64,000 bases of DNA from Prevotella herbatica (GTDB taxonomy: Bacteria; Bacteroidota; Bacteroidia; Bacteroidales; Bacteroidaceae). The notes beneath the pieces were generated by a model. The model made no database searches. It was not told the DNA's origin and was given only the letters and a program-made list of their open reading frames with translations. This document shows, in pieces, positions 53,848 through 62,905 of this stretch (its first letter is position 1; every line of letters starts with the position of its first letter). The DNA is taken from the NCBI RefSeq assembly GCF_017347605.1, contig NZ_AP024484.1, positions 2,804,501 to 2,868,500 on the forward strand. Reading direction: 5' to 3'. Position numbers and translations under genes: made by a program.

Positions 53848-55095
53848 ATGGCAATTATTAAACCTTTTAGAGGAGTGCGCCCTCCAAAAAATCTTGTGGA
53901 ACAGATCGAGAGCCGTCCTTATGATGTTCTTAATTCAGAAGAGGCTCGCGAGGAAGCTGGCAACAATGAAAAAAGTCTTTATCATATTATAAAGCCTGAA
54001 ATTAATTTCGATCCAGGTACAAGTGAATATGATGCAAGAGTTTATGAGAGTGCAGCTGAACATTTCGATAAGTTTCAAAAAAAAGGTTGGCTAGTCCAAG
54101 ACGATGATGAACACTATTATATTTATGCACAGACAATGAATGGTAAAACCCAGTATGGTTTAGTTGTTGGTGCGTATGTAAATGATTACCTTAACGGAGT
54201 GATAAAGAAGCATGAGCTAACACGTCGTGACAAGGAGGAAGATAGAATGAAGCATGTGCGTGTTTGTAATGCCAATATCGAGCCGGTGTTTTTTGCTTAT
54301 CCAGATAATGATGTGTTGGATGCAATTATAAACAAGTATGCAGGTACCCAACCTGAATATGACTTTATTGCTCCTGTTGATGGATTCAGACATCAGTTTT
54401 GGGTGGTGTCTGATGATTCTGATATAGCAGTTATAACAACCGAATTTAGCAAGATGCAAAGTCTTTATATTGCTGACGGACACCATCGTTCGGCAGCTGC
54501 CGCACTTGTTGGTGCAGAGAAGGCAAAGCAGAACGTTAATCATACAGGTAAGGAAGAGTATAATTATTTTATGGCTGTATGCTTTCAGGCTAGTCAGCTG
54601 ACAATCCTAGATTACAACAGGGTCGTAAAAGACTTAAACGGTTTGACAGCTGAACAATTTATTGCGGCTCTGAAAAAGAACTTCGAAGTAACTTTGATGG
54701 GAAATGCAGAATATAGACCTAAGCAGTTGCATGAGTTCTCTTTATATCTTGATGGTGAATGGTATAGTTTGATTGCAAAAAGAGAAACATACGATGACGC
54801 AGATCCTATCGGAGTTCTTGATGTTGACATTTCCAGCAGATTGATTCTTGATGATATACTCGGTATTAAAGATTTGCGCTCTGACAAAAGAATTGATTTT
54901 GTTGGTGGATTGCGTGGACTGAAAGAACTTAAACGCCGTGTTGACAATGGAGAGATGCGCATAGCTTTAGCCCTTTATCCTGTAAGCATGAAACAGATAA
55001 TGGATATTGCTGACAGTGGAAAGATTATGCCACCTAAAGCTACTTGGTTTGAACCAAAGTTGCGTAGTGGCTTAGTTATTCATAAATTACAATAA
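53848..55095 (+). CDS. DUF1015-family protein
   Basis: 415 residues from the ATG at 53848 (MAIIKPFRGVRPPKNLVEQI). The frame continues upstream to 53800 but overlaps the serA terminator, so that start is rejected. Motifs are ESRPYDVLNSEEAREEAGNN, the conserved YIADGHHRSAAAALV, and GGLRGLKELKRRVDNGEMRI. DUF1015 proteins are widespread and often lie beside serine-pathway genes; their activity is unknown, although the DGHHR motif suggests an enzyme. It abuts the YigZ gene with no gap. Confidence 0.85.
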   Translation: MAIIKPFRGVRPPKNLVEQIESRPYDVLNSEEAREEAGNNEKSLYHIIKPEINFDPGTSEYDARVYESAAEHFDKFQKKGWLVQDDDEHYYIYAQTMNGKTQYGLVVGAYVNDYLNGVIKKHELTRRDKEEDRMKHVRVCNANIEPVFFAYPDNDVLDAIINKYAGTQPEYDFIAPVDGFRHQFWVVSDDSDIAVITTEFSKMQSLYIADGHHRSAAAALVGAEKAKQNVNHTGKEEYNYFMAVCFQASQLTILDYNRVVKDLNGLTAEQFIAALKKNFEVTLMGNAEYRPKQLHEFSLYLDGEWYSLIAKRETYDDADPIGVLDVDISSRLILDDILGIKDLRSDKRIDFVGGLRGLKELKRRVDNGEMRIALALYPVSMKQIMDIADSGKIMPPKATWFEPKLRSGLVIHKLQ

Positions 55096-55689
55096 ATGAC
55101 AGAAGATCAATATAAAACTATAGACAATATAAAAATAGGCGAGGGGTGTTACACTGAAAAGAGAAGTAAGTTTCTCGCTTTTGCGCATCACATAGAATCG
55201 GTTGATGAAGCAAAGGATATAATTGCTGTGTATCGTAGGAAATACTATGATGCACGGCATTGTTGTTATGCTTATATGCTTGGACCTGACAGGGAAGAGT
55301 TTAGAGCAAATGATGATGGAGAACCGAGTTCTACAGCAGGAAAACCTATACTGGGTCAGATAAATAGTGCTGAACTTACTGATATTCTTATCGTTGTGGT
55401 GAGATATTATGGCGGAGTGAATCTTGGTACTGGTGGATTAATTGTTGCTTATCGTGCTGCTGCAGCTGAATCTATATCGAATGCTAACATAGAAATACGT
55501 CAAGTAGAGGAAACTATAAAGTATGATTTCACTTATCCGATGATGAACGACGTAATGCGAATTGTTAAGGAACTTCAACCTAAAATTATTGATCAAAAGT
55601 TTGATAATACATGTAGCATGACATTGAGAATTCGTAAAAGTGAGGCTGAGTTGTTGAAAAGCAGATTAAAGAAACTTTCTTTTGAATAG
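55096..55689 (+). CDS. YigZ/IMPACT-family protein
   Basis: 197 residues. The UPF0029/IMPACT signature is intact: SKFLAFAHHIESVDEAKDII, YDARHCCYAYMLG, NDDGEPSSTAGKPILGQINS and VVRYYGGVNLGTGGLIVAYR. The C-terminal ferredoxin-like domain (DUF1949 type) is also present. The bacterial role is unclear; eukaryotic IMPACT regulates the Gcn2 kinase, and a tRNA/ribosome-related role is often suggested. It begins directly after the DUF1015 stop codon, so it is probably co-transcribed. Confidence 0.9.
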   Translation: MTEDQYKTIDNIKIGEGCYTEKRSKFLAFAHHIESVDEAKDIIAVYRRKYYDARHCCYAYMLGPDREEFRANDDGEPSSTAGKPILGQINSAELTDILIVVVRYYGGVNLGTGGLIVAYRAAAAESISNANIEIRQVEETIKYDFTYPMMNDVMRIVKELQPKIIDQKFDNTCSMTLRIRKSEAELLKSRLKKLSFE

Positions 55690-55758
55690 TGTATGTGTAA
55701 TATCTGTTAAATACGATAACTTCAATTATCGATGATAGTCTGTTTCCGTTTTTTTTAT

Positions 55759-55767
55759 TACTTTTGC
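55759..55767 (+). promoter_or_regulatory. Candidate -7 element for tRNA-Ser (TACTTTTGC)
   Basis: Matches TAnnTTTG, 12 bp upstream of the tRNA 5' end. A -33 TTG is not evident. Confidence 0.5.
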
Positions 55768-55779
55768 ATGACATTTATT

Positions 55780-55868
55780 GGAAGATTGGCAGAGTGACCG
55801 AATGCGCTGGACTCGAAATCCGGTATACCCTTTTCGGGGTATCGGGGGTTTGAATCCCTCATCTTCCG
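55780..55868 (+). tRNA. tRNA-Ser (anticodon CGA)
   Basis: The acceptor stem GGAAGAT (55780-55786) pairs with ATCTTCC (55861-55867), with discriminator G. The anticodon loop CTCGAAA has CGA at 55814-55816. A long variable arm (ATACCC / GGGGTAT) confirms the class II Ser type. The T-arm is GGGGG-TTTGAAT-CCCTC. The 3' CCA is not encoded. Confidence 0.95.
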
Positions 55869-55886
55869 CAAAGCAGAAATTATTGC

Positions 55887-56074
55887 CCGTATCATCTAAT
55901 AGATATCAAAAAGGGAAAACAACCGAAAATAATTCAGTTGTTTACTAATGACTTTGATATGAAATTAGATGATATTGTTCTTATCTACCGTAAATGATGT
56001 TTAATAGAGTTCTTGTTCAAACTGATCAAGCAAATTTCCCCCTAAGATTCTTCTACAGAGAGAGCGCAAATTAA
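55887..56074 (+). pseudogene. Decayed C-terminal fragment of an IS4-type transposase
   Basis: In one frame the sequence reads KGKQPKIIQLFTNDF, then DIVLIYRK, a TGA stop, CLIEFLFKLIKQISPLRFFY and RESAN, then TAA. This matches the end of IS4-type transposases (YRKRWxIELLFKxIKQxFPLxxFYGESAN). Two point changes explain the break: AGA to TGA for Arg, and TGG to TGT for Trp. No terminal inverted repeats or 5' half were found. It begins 19 bp after tRNA-Ser, marking an old insertion there. Confidence 0.75.
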
Positions 56075-56225
56075 TTTCTTTGCGGTGTCTTCTTTGAGGA
56101 AAGCTGTCGATATACTGAACGCGGTGAATAAGAAGGTTTCTCTGTGCACGTCACTTGCCTGTGAGGTTGAAGCTATGTTAAAGAAATAGACCTGCTTAAC
56201 AGTATAAAATAAACTTTAATCTTTG
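56075..56225 (+). other. Intergenic remnant with a short open frame
   Basis: A 47-codon frame without ATG runs from 56046 to 56189 in another frame, overlapping the end of the transposase remnant. It reads VSSLRKAVDILNAVNKKVSL and ends EAMLKK. It may be part of the same decayed element or chance; no family is recognised. Confidence 0.3.
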
Positions 56226-56258
56226 TTTGCCAGTTCTCTGAATAATTTGTAAATTTGC
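56226..56258 (+). promoter_or_regulatory. Promoter for the ECF sigma operon (TTTG-N20-TAAATTTGC)
   Basis: TTTG at 56226-56229 and TAAATTTGC at 56250-56258 with a 20-nt spacer. The leader is about 27 nt to the ATG at 56291. The sigma gene is thus read by the housekeeping polymerase. Confidence 0.75.
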
Positions 56259-56290
56259 ACATTTAGAAAGAATTTCCAAATAAGATTTTG

Positions 56291-56830
56291 ATGTATTCGG
56301 CTAAACAACGTGATGATTTCAGACATTTGTTTACTAAGGAGTATAAACATCTGTATTATTATTCTTTACAGATAACCAGACAACCTGAAGCAAGCAAGGA
56401 TATCGTGAGTGAAGTGTTTGCTCGCGTATGGGAACATTGGCCTGATTGGCAGCAGGAAAATATGTCAAGTATGCTTATGGTGGCAGTCCGCCGTAAGTGT
56501 ATAGACTTCCTGCGCTGTAATGTTGTAGCATCAAAATATGCCAAATACTATATTCGATCTGTGGATGAAGCTTATGTACAGGATTCTGTACATTATAATC
56601 AGCAGTTACAGATAGAAGCCATGATGAAGTTGTTGCCTGAACCCACTCGTACTATACTGTATAAATGCTATGTTGAACATTTGAAGTATGATGAGGTGGC
56701 AAAGCAGATGGGAATTCATCATGACACCGTAAAACGTCATATCATGAAGGCTCTTAAGATTTTGCGTGACAAGTATGCCGGAAAAAGCCCTGATGACATT
56801 GCCACCGATTTTGAGCCTGAAACGTATTAA
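56291..56830 (+). CDS. ECF-type RNA polymerase sigma factor
   Basis: 179 residues from the ATG at 56291; a TTG at 56288 is also in frame. Region 2 includes HLFTKEYKHLYYYSLQITRQ and DIVSEVFARVWEHW. Region 4 is LLPEPTRTILYKCYVEHLKY followed by the HTH YDEVAKQMGIHHDTVKRHIM. It is the Bacteroidetes SusCD-associated ECF class. A FecR anti-sigma gene follows 21 bp later, then SusC with an STN domain, so it likely activates that uptake locus when its ligand binds outside. Autoregulation is possible but no ECF-type site was identified. Confidence 0.9.
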   Translation: MYSAKQRDDFRHLFTKEYKHLYYYSLQITRQPEASKDIVSEVFARVWEHWPDWQQENMSSMLMVAVRRKCIDFLRCNVVASKYAKYYIRSVDEAYVQDSVHYNQQLQIEAMMKLLPEPTRTILYKCYVEHLKYDEVAKQMGIHHDTVKRHIMKALKILRDKYAGKSPDDIATDFEPETY

Positions 56831-56851
56831 TACATAGACAACTGATAAATT

Positions 56852-57832
56852 ATGAAAGATATTACGAGTGAGGATATTGCCATGAAGGTGATGAAATCCA
56901 CAACAGAAAATGTGGAATTATCAGAAGAAGAAGTTTCTATGTTGGAGAATGATGAGGAAATACAGAAAAGTCTTCGGTTACTTGCAGCAGTACAACGTAG
57001 TATGCTGGAAGCCACTATGCCTGTTCCTGATGTTAATGGTGAATTGGAAAAAATCATAAATGAAGAGGATGTAAATGAAACTTCTGAACACCGTCATTTT
57101 ATGGGATATGTTATAAGTGCTATTGTTGGGGCTGCAGCCATGATCGCATTGGTCTTCGGTTATAATTATTTTTCTGGTATTGGTGAATCCGCAGATAAAA
57201 TATCCAAAGTGGAAACTGGAAGTGGTGAGACAATGACGATAAATCTGGCAGATGGAACAGAAATCGTTCTTAATGATAACAGTTCTATAGAATACCCTCA
57301 TGGTTTTACGGGAACAGACAGAATCGTAAAACTATCTGGTGAAGCTCTTTTTAAAGTAAGCAAAAATAAGCATCATCCTTTTATTGTTGAGACGGATAAA
57401 ATCAGGACACGTGTGCTGGGAACTGTTTTTGACGTGAAGGCATATCCCGGTACGGAAGCGTCTGTGGCTCTTGTTGAGGGAAAGGTGGAAGTGAAAAACA
57501 TGTCTTCTGGCAAAGTCACGAATATAATTCCAGGTCAGCAGTATCGAATGAATATTGCAGGTAAGGCAGATATAAAGAAGGTAAATACGGATGAAACGAC
57601 AGCTTGGAGCGATGGCGTGTTTTATTATGATAACAAGCGGTTGGAAGACATTATGTATGCCCTTGGCAGATGGTATAATAGAAAAGTGGTGTTTAAGAAT
57701 TCAGCACTTAAAGATATAAGGCTTAATTTTGCGGCCGAACGTAAGGGAAGTATTCAAGAAACTGTGGAACTGCTTAATAGTCTTGGAAAAGTGAAAGTGA
57801 CAACAGATAGTGAAAGAATCGTGATAGAGTGA
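56852..57832 (+). CDS. FecR-family anti-sigma factor
   Basis: 326 residues. The N-terminal ~80 residues are cytoplasmic and would bind sigma. One membrane helix (GYVISAIVGAAAMIALVFGY) lies at about residues 84-104. The periplasmic FecR domain contains GETMTINLADGTEIVLNDNS, HPFIVETDKIRTRVLGTVFD and VALVEGKVEVKN. The C-terminal STN-like part (RLEDIMYALGRWYNRKVVFK) would contact the N-terminal domain of SusC. It transmits the ligand signal from the outer-membrane receptor to the ECF sigma factor. Confidence 0.9.
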   Translation: MKDITSEDIAMKVMKSTTENVELSEEEVSMLENDEEIQKSLRLLAAVQRSMLEATMPVPDVNGELEKIINEEDVNETSEHRHFMGYVISAIVGAAAMIALVFGYNYFSGIGESADKISKVETGSGETMTINLADGTEIVLNDNSSIEYPHGFTGTDRIVKLSGEALFKVSKNKHHPFIVETDKIRTRVLGTVFDVKAYPGTEASVALVEGKVEVKNMSSGKVTNIIPGQQYRMNIAGKADIKKVNTDETTAWSDGVFYYDNKRLEDIMYALGRWYNRKVVFKNSALKDIRLNFAAERKGSIQETVELLNSLGKVKVTTDSERIVIE

Positions 57833-57941
57833 CGCTAAAATGATAAAAAACAAAGCATTTTGATATTTTTCTTCTTTTGTTGCCACCATTTCTAATTTGT
57901 CAACGTATCTATTTATGTTCACACAAAATAGACTTTAATTT
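57833..57941 (+). promoter_or_regulatory. 109-bp gap before susC, likely site of ECF-dependent control
   Basis: No terminator and no good TTTG-N20-TAnnTTTG promoter were seen. If SusC is switched by the ECF factor, its promoter should lie here. No confident ECF motif can be named. Confidence 0.3.
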
Positions 57942-60900
57942 ATGGTAAAAAAGATGAGACTTTTGTTGTGGCTTGTTATAGTCACATTATGTTTTGCCAC
58001 ACCGACTTTACATGCAGAAGAGCAACAGCCTAAGAATGTTGTAACGCTTTCATTACGCGGTGAATCTATGGCAAGTGCACTGAAGATAGTGCAGAAACAA
58101 TCAGGATGGAAAATACTATATGTTGTAGACGACGTGAAGGGCTATACTGTTGATGCCAACATTAGTAACGCAACAGTAGAGGAAGCTGTTGCCAAGATTC
58201 TGAGTGGCAAGCCTTTTACTTATTCTGTTAAGGGTAAATTTATTAGTATCGCGTATAAGGCGACAAAAAAACAGGATAAAAAAGAAACGGTCGCAAATAG
58301 GCTCAGACAAATATCCGGTGTAATAACGGATGAAAGCGGTGAAACGCTTATCGGAGCTTCAGTTAATGTTCCTGGCTCACCTTATGGTACTATTACGGGA
58401 ACAGATGGAAGGTATGAACTCCTGATACCGGAAAACTGTAGTGACGTACAGGTTAGTTATGTCGGAATGCGTACGTCCAGGGTAAAGGTGGGGCGCAATG
58501 AAAATGTTAATTTTGTTATGACCGCAGACCATACAACTATTGATGAAGTTGTGGTAACCGGTTACCAGACTCTTTCAAAAGAGCGTTCTACCGGTTCTTT
58601 TTCTAAGGTTACGGCTGAGGATCTTCAGAGTAAACGAATGAACACTATATCCAGTTTACTTGAAGGAGAAGTGGCTGGATATAACGATGGACTTATACGT
58701 GGCGTGACAACTATGAATGCCACGAAAACACCGCTGTATGTCATTGATGGTTTTCCCGTAGAGAATACCAAGATGGGGGTGTATGGCTCTTTGGAAGAAG
58801 GTCTGCCTGACGTCAATGTTGATGATATAGAGAGTATAACTGTTCTAAAGGATGCTGCTGCCGCAAGTATATATGGAGCGCGTGCCGCCAATGGTGTCAT
58901 CGTTATTACAACAAAGCATAAAACCAGTAAATCAAATAAGACAGATGTTTCTTTCAGTACCACACTGACTTGGCATCCTTATAAAATGTATACTGGCAAT
59001 ATGGCTGATTCTAAACTTGTTGTGGACTTGGAGAAGGAATGGGCATCACAAAATCCTAATCTTTCAGGTAACAATGCCGCAAGTTATGCACAGAATCTTC
59101 TTGATTATAAGGTTTATCCAAGTGCCGGTATTACCAGTATCCTTAATTATTATGCTGGCAATACATCCCAAACCGATATGGAACAGACGCTGAATAGTCT
59201 TTCTTCAAAAGGTTATAACTATAATGATCAGATGGCAAAATATGCTAAGCGTGATCCTTTGTATCAGCAGTATAACCTAGGAATAGTCAGCAATACAGGT
59301 AAGAATATGTTCAAGACGGATGTCACCTATCGTCACGATGCCAATGAGGATAAGTATAGTGGTAGTCAGTGGCTTGGTCTGAATCTTGCCAATACCACTA
59401 AGTTTACAAAGTGGCTTTCTCTTGATATGGGGGCTTATATGAAATTTTCTCAGGATAATGCGCAGGGATATGATGTCATGAGTCCAGGTTATAGTGTATT
59501 GCCTTATGATGATTTGGTAAATTCAGACGGCAGTAATTATACAAAGACGCAGAATAGTTACCTGAGCACAGAGACAGTCAATTTGATAAACAAGTATGGA
59601 CTGTATAATCTTGACATTACTCCTCTGGATGAACTTAATCGCAATACGGCTGTTACAAAGGGTTTCAACGTCAGAGCTTATGCAAGATTGAATATCGAAT
59701 TAACCTCGTGGCTGAAATACTCAGCTTCATTCCAATATGAGCGTTCGTCGTATAAATATGAGCAGATAGCGGACAAGCAGAGTATAGCCGCCAGAAACAA
59801 GGTTGACAATTTTGCTTATAACAAAAATGGCTCTGCTGTTTATGCCATTCCTTATGGAAATATTTTTAACCGCAGAGACCAGTATGTGAGGACGCTTAAC
59901 TTCCGCCAGCAGCTGGACTTCAATAAGACTTTTGGAAATGTGCATAATGTCGTTGCCATATTGGGTACAGAGACACGTGACACCAAGATTGATATGCATC
60001 GCAGCCAAATGTTCAACTATGACACGGATATGTTAAGTTCTGGAACAGTGGATGAAACTTCGTTGGTTTCCGGATTTACTGGAATACTTGGGAACTACAG
60101 TTATCTGCAGGCTACAGATTTGAATGCCTCTTATGAGAATACCAACCGTTTTGTATCTGTATATGGTAATGCTTCGTATACTTATGATGACCGCTATACG
60201 GTAACTGGAAGTCTACGATGGGACCGTTCTAATCTCTGGGGCACCAGTAGTAAGTTTCAGAACAAACCCACATGGAGCCTCGGTGCTGGTTGGATTATCA
60301 GCAAGGAAAAATGGTTTGACGCTCCTTGGGTGAATTATCTGAAGCTGCGTGTGAGTGATGGTATCGGTGGTAATGTGTCTAAAGACTCAGCTCCATATTT
60401 GGTGGCATCTTACTATACTAATAATAATGTGGGTGGGAAATATGGATATGTGTCTTCACGGCCGAATCCAAAACTTTCTTGGGAAAAGACCAACACCTTT
60501 AATTTGGGTGTGGACTTTGCGATGCTAGGCAACAGACTCAATGGTACTTTGGAATATTACAACAAGAAAGGTACAGACTTGCTCGCCAGCACTATGGGCG
60601 TGCCTACGGAAGGATACGGCTACAGCACATATACTATAAACAACGGAGAAATGAATAACCGTGGCTTTGAGGTCTCTCTTAAAGGTTTAATCTTGCATAG
60701 TCAGGACTGGCGCATTTCCGCCAATACCACTTTTGGATATAACAAAAACAAGGTTACCTACGTGAATGTCAAGGCTCCAGTGTATTATCTTGCCCTTGAC
60801 CATGCGTCAGCTTATCCTACTATAGGATATGAATATAATGCTATATTCGGATATAAATGGGCTGGACTGAGTTCTAATGGACTTCCACAAGTGTATGATG

Positions 60901-61472
60901 AAAAAGGAGAAATAACAAGCCATCAGCCTACTAATCTGGAATCTCTTCAATATCAGGGAACTACAGTTCCTAAATATAATGGTTCTTTAGGTGCTGAGAT
61001 TTCATATAAGAACTTTGATTTCAACATTCTGTTTACTTATGCCGGCGGACATATAATGCGTAATGTCAATCCTGCATTCCTTACTTGTTCTTATTCGCGT
61101 CTGGGATATATAACCAATATAGCCAGTGCTTCTTCAGCGCTTGCTGGCCGCTGGCAGAAAGCCGGTGACGAGGCTTACACGAATGTTCCAAGGGCTATAT
61201 TTGCTGAAAGCGGTTATTCTGCTTCAGAACTTTACAACGTGTACTACTATTCTTCACAAAATATATTGGATGCTGACTATCTAAAGCTTAGTAATATTTC
61301 TCTTTCTTATCACATACCAGTTTCTGTATGCAGAAGGTTGTCTATGCAGAATGCCCGTGTGCAGGTGAATGTGGAAAATCCTTGTATGTGGACGCATACC
61401 GATCAGGCTAAATACCAGTTGGGCGGTTATAATGCCACAAACTATATGGTAGGTTTATTCCTGAATTTCTAA
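57942..61472 (+). CDS. SusC/RagA-family TonB-dependent transporter with N-terminal STN signalling domain
   Basis: 1176 residues; an alternative ATG lies at 57954. After a signal peptide (residues ~1-26), an STN domain spans ~30-105 (VVTLSLRGESMASALKIVQK onward). A carboxypeptidase-like CarboxypepD_reg domain follows (ISGVITDESGETLIGASVNV). Next are the TonB-box-like EVVVTGYQ, the plug (VLKDAAAASIYGARAANGVI) and a 22-strand barrel ending in Phe (MVGLFLNF). The STN domain marks it as a transducer that signals to FecR. It imports a glycan or peptide captured by the SusD partner; the substrate cannot be read. Confidence 0.95.
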   Translation: MVKKMRLLLWLVIVTLCFATPTLHAEEQQPKNVVTLSLRGESMASALKIVQKQSGWKILYVVDDVKGYTVDANISNATVEEAVAKILSGKPFTYSVKGKFISIAYKATKKQDKKETVANRLRQISGVITDESGETLIGASVNVPGSPYGTITGTDGRYELLIPENCSDVQVSYVGMRTSRVKVGRNENVNFVMTADHTTIDEVVVTGYQTLSKERSTGSFSKVTAEDLQSKRMNTISSLLEGEVAGYNDGLIRGVTTMNATKTPLYVIDGFPVENTKMGVYGSLEEGLPDVNVDDIESITVLKDAAAASIYGARAANGVIVITTKHKTSKSNKTDVSFSTTLTWHPYKMYTGNMADSKLVVDLEKEWASQNPNLSGNNAASYAQNLLDYKVYPSAGITSILNYYAGNTSQTDMEQTLNSLSSKGYNYNDQMAKYAKRDPLYQQYNLGIVSNTGKNMFKTDVTYRHDANEDKYSGSQWLGLNLANTTKFTKWLSLDMGAYMKFSQDNAQGYDVMSPGYSVLPYDDLVNSDGSNYTKTQNSYLSTETVNLINKYGLYNLDITPLDELNRNTAVTKGFNVRAYARLNIELTSWLKYSASFQYERSSYKYEQIADKQSIAARNKVDNFAYNKNGSAVYAIPYGNIFNRRDQYVRTLNFRQQLDFNKTFGNVHNVVAILGTETRDTKIDMHRSQMFNYDTDMLSSGTVDETSLVSGFTGILGNYSYLQATDLNASYENTNRFVSVYGNASYTYDDRYTVTGSLRWDRSNLWGTSSKFQNKPTWSLGAGWIISKEKWFDAPWVNYLKLRVSDGIGGNVSKDSAPYLVASYYTNNNVGGKYGYVSSRPNPKLSWEKTNTFNLGVDFAMLGNRLNGTLEYYNKKGTDLLASTMGVPTEGYGYSTYTINNGEMNNRGFEVSLKGLILHSQDWRISANTTFGYNKNKVTYVNVKAPVYYLALDHASAYPTIGYEYNAIFGYKWAGLSSNGLPQVYDEKGEITSHQPTNLESLQYQGTTVPKYNGSLGAEISYKNFDFNILFTYAGGHIMRNVNPAFLTCSYSRLGYITNIASASSALAGRWQKAGDEAYTNVPRAIFAESGYSASELYNVYYYSSQNILDADYLKLSNISLSYHIPVSVCRRLSMQNARVQVNVENPCMWTHTDQAKYQLGGYNATNYMVGLFLNF

Positions 61473-61491
61473 ACTAATAAAACAAGAAAAT

Positions 61492-62901
61492 ATGATGAAG
61501 ACATATATTTCAACCATAATGACTGTTCTCGCGGCAGTTTTGCTGTTTACTTCGTGCAATGACTATCTTAACGAGAAACCCAAGGGGAAGAAAATTCCGG
61601 CTACGCTTGCGGATTATGAGGCTTTTCTGCGTGACGAGTATGATGTTCACCGAATGGATGTAGGTCAGTCGGCTTATTTGCTTAACGATCTCTACCTCAC
61701 TAATTCCTATGCTAGTTATTATCCTATGTATGCAGCCAACTACAATTGGGATACATCTGTAGACCGTGTTTATTATAACAATAGCGACGAGATTACGTAT
61801 TATGTAGCTTATTCCGGTATCAACTACTGTAATCTTGTGATAGAGAATGCGCCTACGGCTACAGAGGCTACTGATGCTGAAAGAAATGAAGTAGTGGCAT
61901 ATGCTAAAGTGCTTAGGACGATGCATTATTTTCTATTGGCCAATTATTATGCTGACACTTATCAGAGCAGTAGTGCTGCAGAAACGCTCAGCGTACCTTT
62001 GATAACAAGCAGTGAAGTGGGGGCTTCTTACACTCAGGTTACGGTAAAGCAGATTTATAATTTTATGATAAATGATCTCAAAGAAGCTATTCCATATCTT
62101 CCTGACATGGGCACCACGGTCTTGCATCCTGGCAAGGGGGCTGCATATGCGATGCTGGCAAGGATATATCTGCAGATGATGGATTATACAGACGCTCTGG
62201 AATATGCTAACAAGGCTCTTGCCATAAATGACAAACTGATAGATTGGAATGAATTCTATAAGGCTAACAAGAGTGTTATAGACTCAGAAAATTCAGCTCA
62301 AACTTCACAGACTCCTCTTGGATTCAACTGCGTGGAAAGTTATAATTTCAACTATGGCAGCAGTTCTTCTGGTGCCAGAATCAATAATATGCCACAGTGG
62401 AGAGCAAAAATGTTTGAAGACGGTGATATTTATTTCAAATGTAACTGGAAACTTTATACTGTCGGTTCTGAGACTTATTACCGTGGCATTACCACCGGAA
62501 CAATCAATTACAATGGTATGCGCACAGTGGAACAATATCTCATAAAGGCTGAATGCCTGGCACGTGATAATCAACTGACTGAGGCTATGAATGTTCTTAA
62601 TACAGTAAGAAAGCATACTGTCAGTACTGATAAGTATGAATCGCTTACTGCTTCGTCTGTTGCCGAGGCCATAGAGTATATACGCCGGGAAAAGGATAAT
62701 CTGTTGATTTACAGCATCGTTCCTTTTGCTGATGCTAGAAGATATAACGCTGAGGGAATCTATACTCATACGTTAAGCAAAGAGAAAGACGGCAAGACCG
62801 TGACACTTTCTCCTTCAAGTTATATGTGGACATTCCCGTTCCCTCAGGGAGCTATTGAAAATGCCGGTAATGGCAGTATTACCCAGAATGTTGAAAAGTA
62901 A
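61492..62901 (+). CDS. SusD/RagB-family surface nutrient-binding lipoprotein
   Basis: 469 residues with lipobox VLLFTSC (Cys about residue 22) followed by NDYLNEKPKGKKIPATLADY, a typical SusD start. Residues ~60-230 form the TPR-like core (VVAYAKVLRTMHYFLLANYY, MLARIYLQMMDYTDALEYAN). The C-terminal part has VEQYLIKAECLARDNQLTEA and YIRREKDNLLIYS. It forms a lid over the SusC barrel and binds the nutrient on the cell surface. No glycosidase or transport-specific enzyme is present within the window, so the ligand is unknown. Confidence 0.93.
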   Translation: MMKTYISTIMTVLAAVLLFTSCNDYLNEKPKGKKIPATLADYEAFLRDEYDVHRMDVGQSAYLLNDLYLTNSYASYYPMYAANYNWDTSVDRVYYNNSDEITYYVAYSGINYCNLVIENAPTATEATDAERNEVVAYAKVLRTMHYFLLANYYADTYQSSSAAETLSVPLITSSEVGASYTQVTVKQIYNFMINDLKEAIPYLPDMGTTVLHPGKGAAYAMLARIYLQMMDYTDALEYANKALAINDKLIDWNEFYKANKSVIDSENSAQTSQTPLGFNCVESYNFNYGSSSSGARINNMPQWRAKMFEDGDIYFKCNWKLYTVGSETYYRGITTGTINYNGMRTVEQYLIKAECLARDNQLTEAMNVLNTVRKHTVSTDKYESLTASSVAEAIEYIRREKDNLLIYSIVPFADARRYNAEGIYTHTLSKEKDGKTVTLSPSSYMWTFPFPQGAIENAGNGSITQNVEK

Positions 62902-62905
62902 TAAA

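Noticed and set aside
55780..56290. tRNA-borne integrative element with attachment sites
   Set aside because: No second copy of the tRNA 3' end and no integrase were seen; only a transposase remnant is supported.
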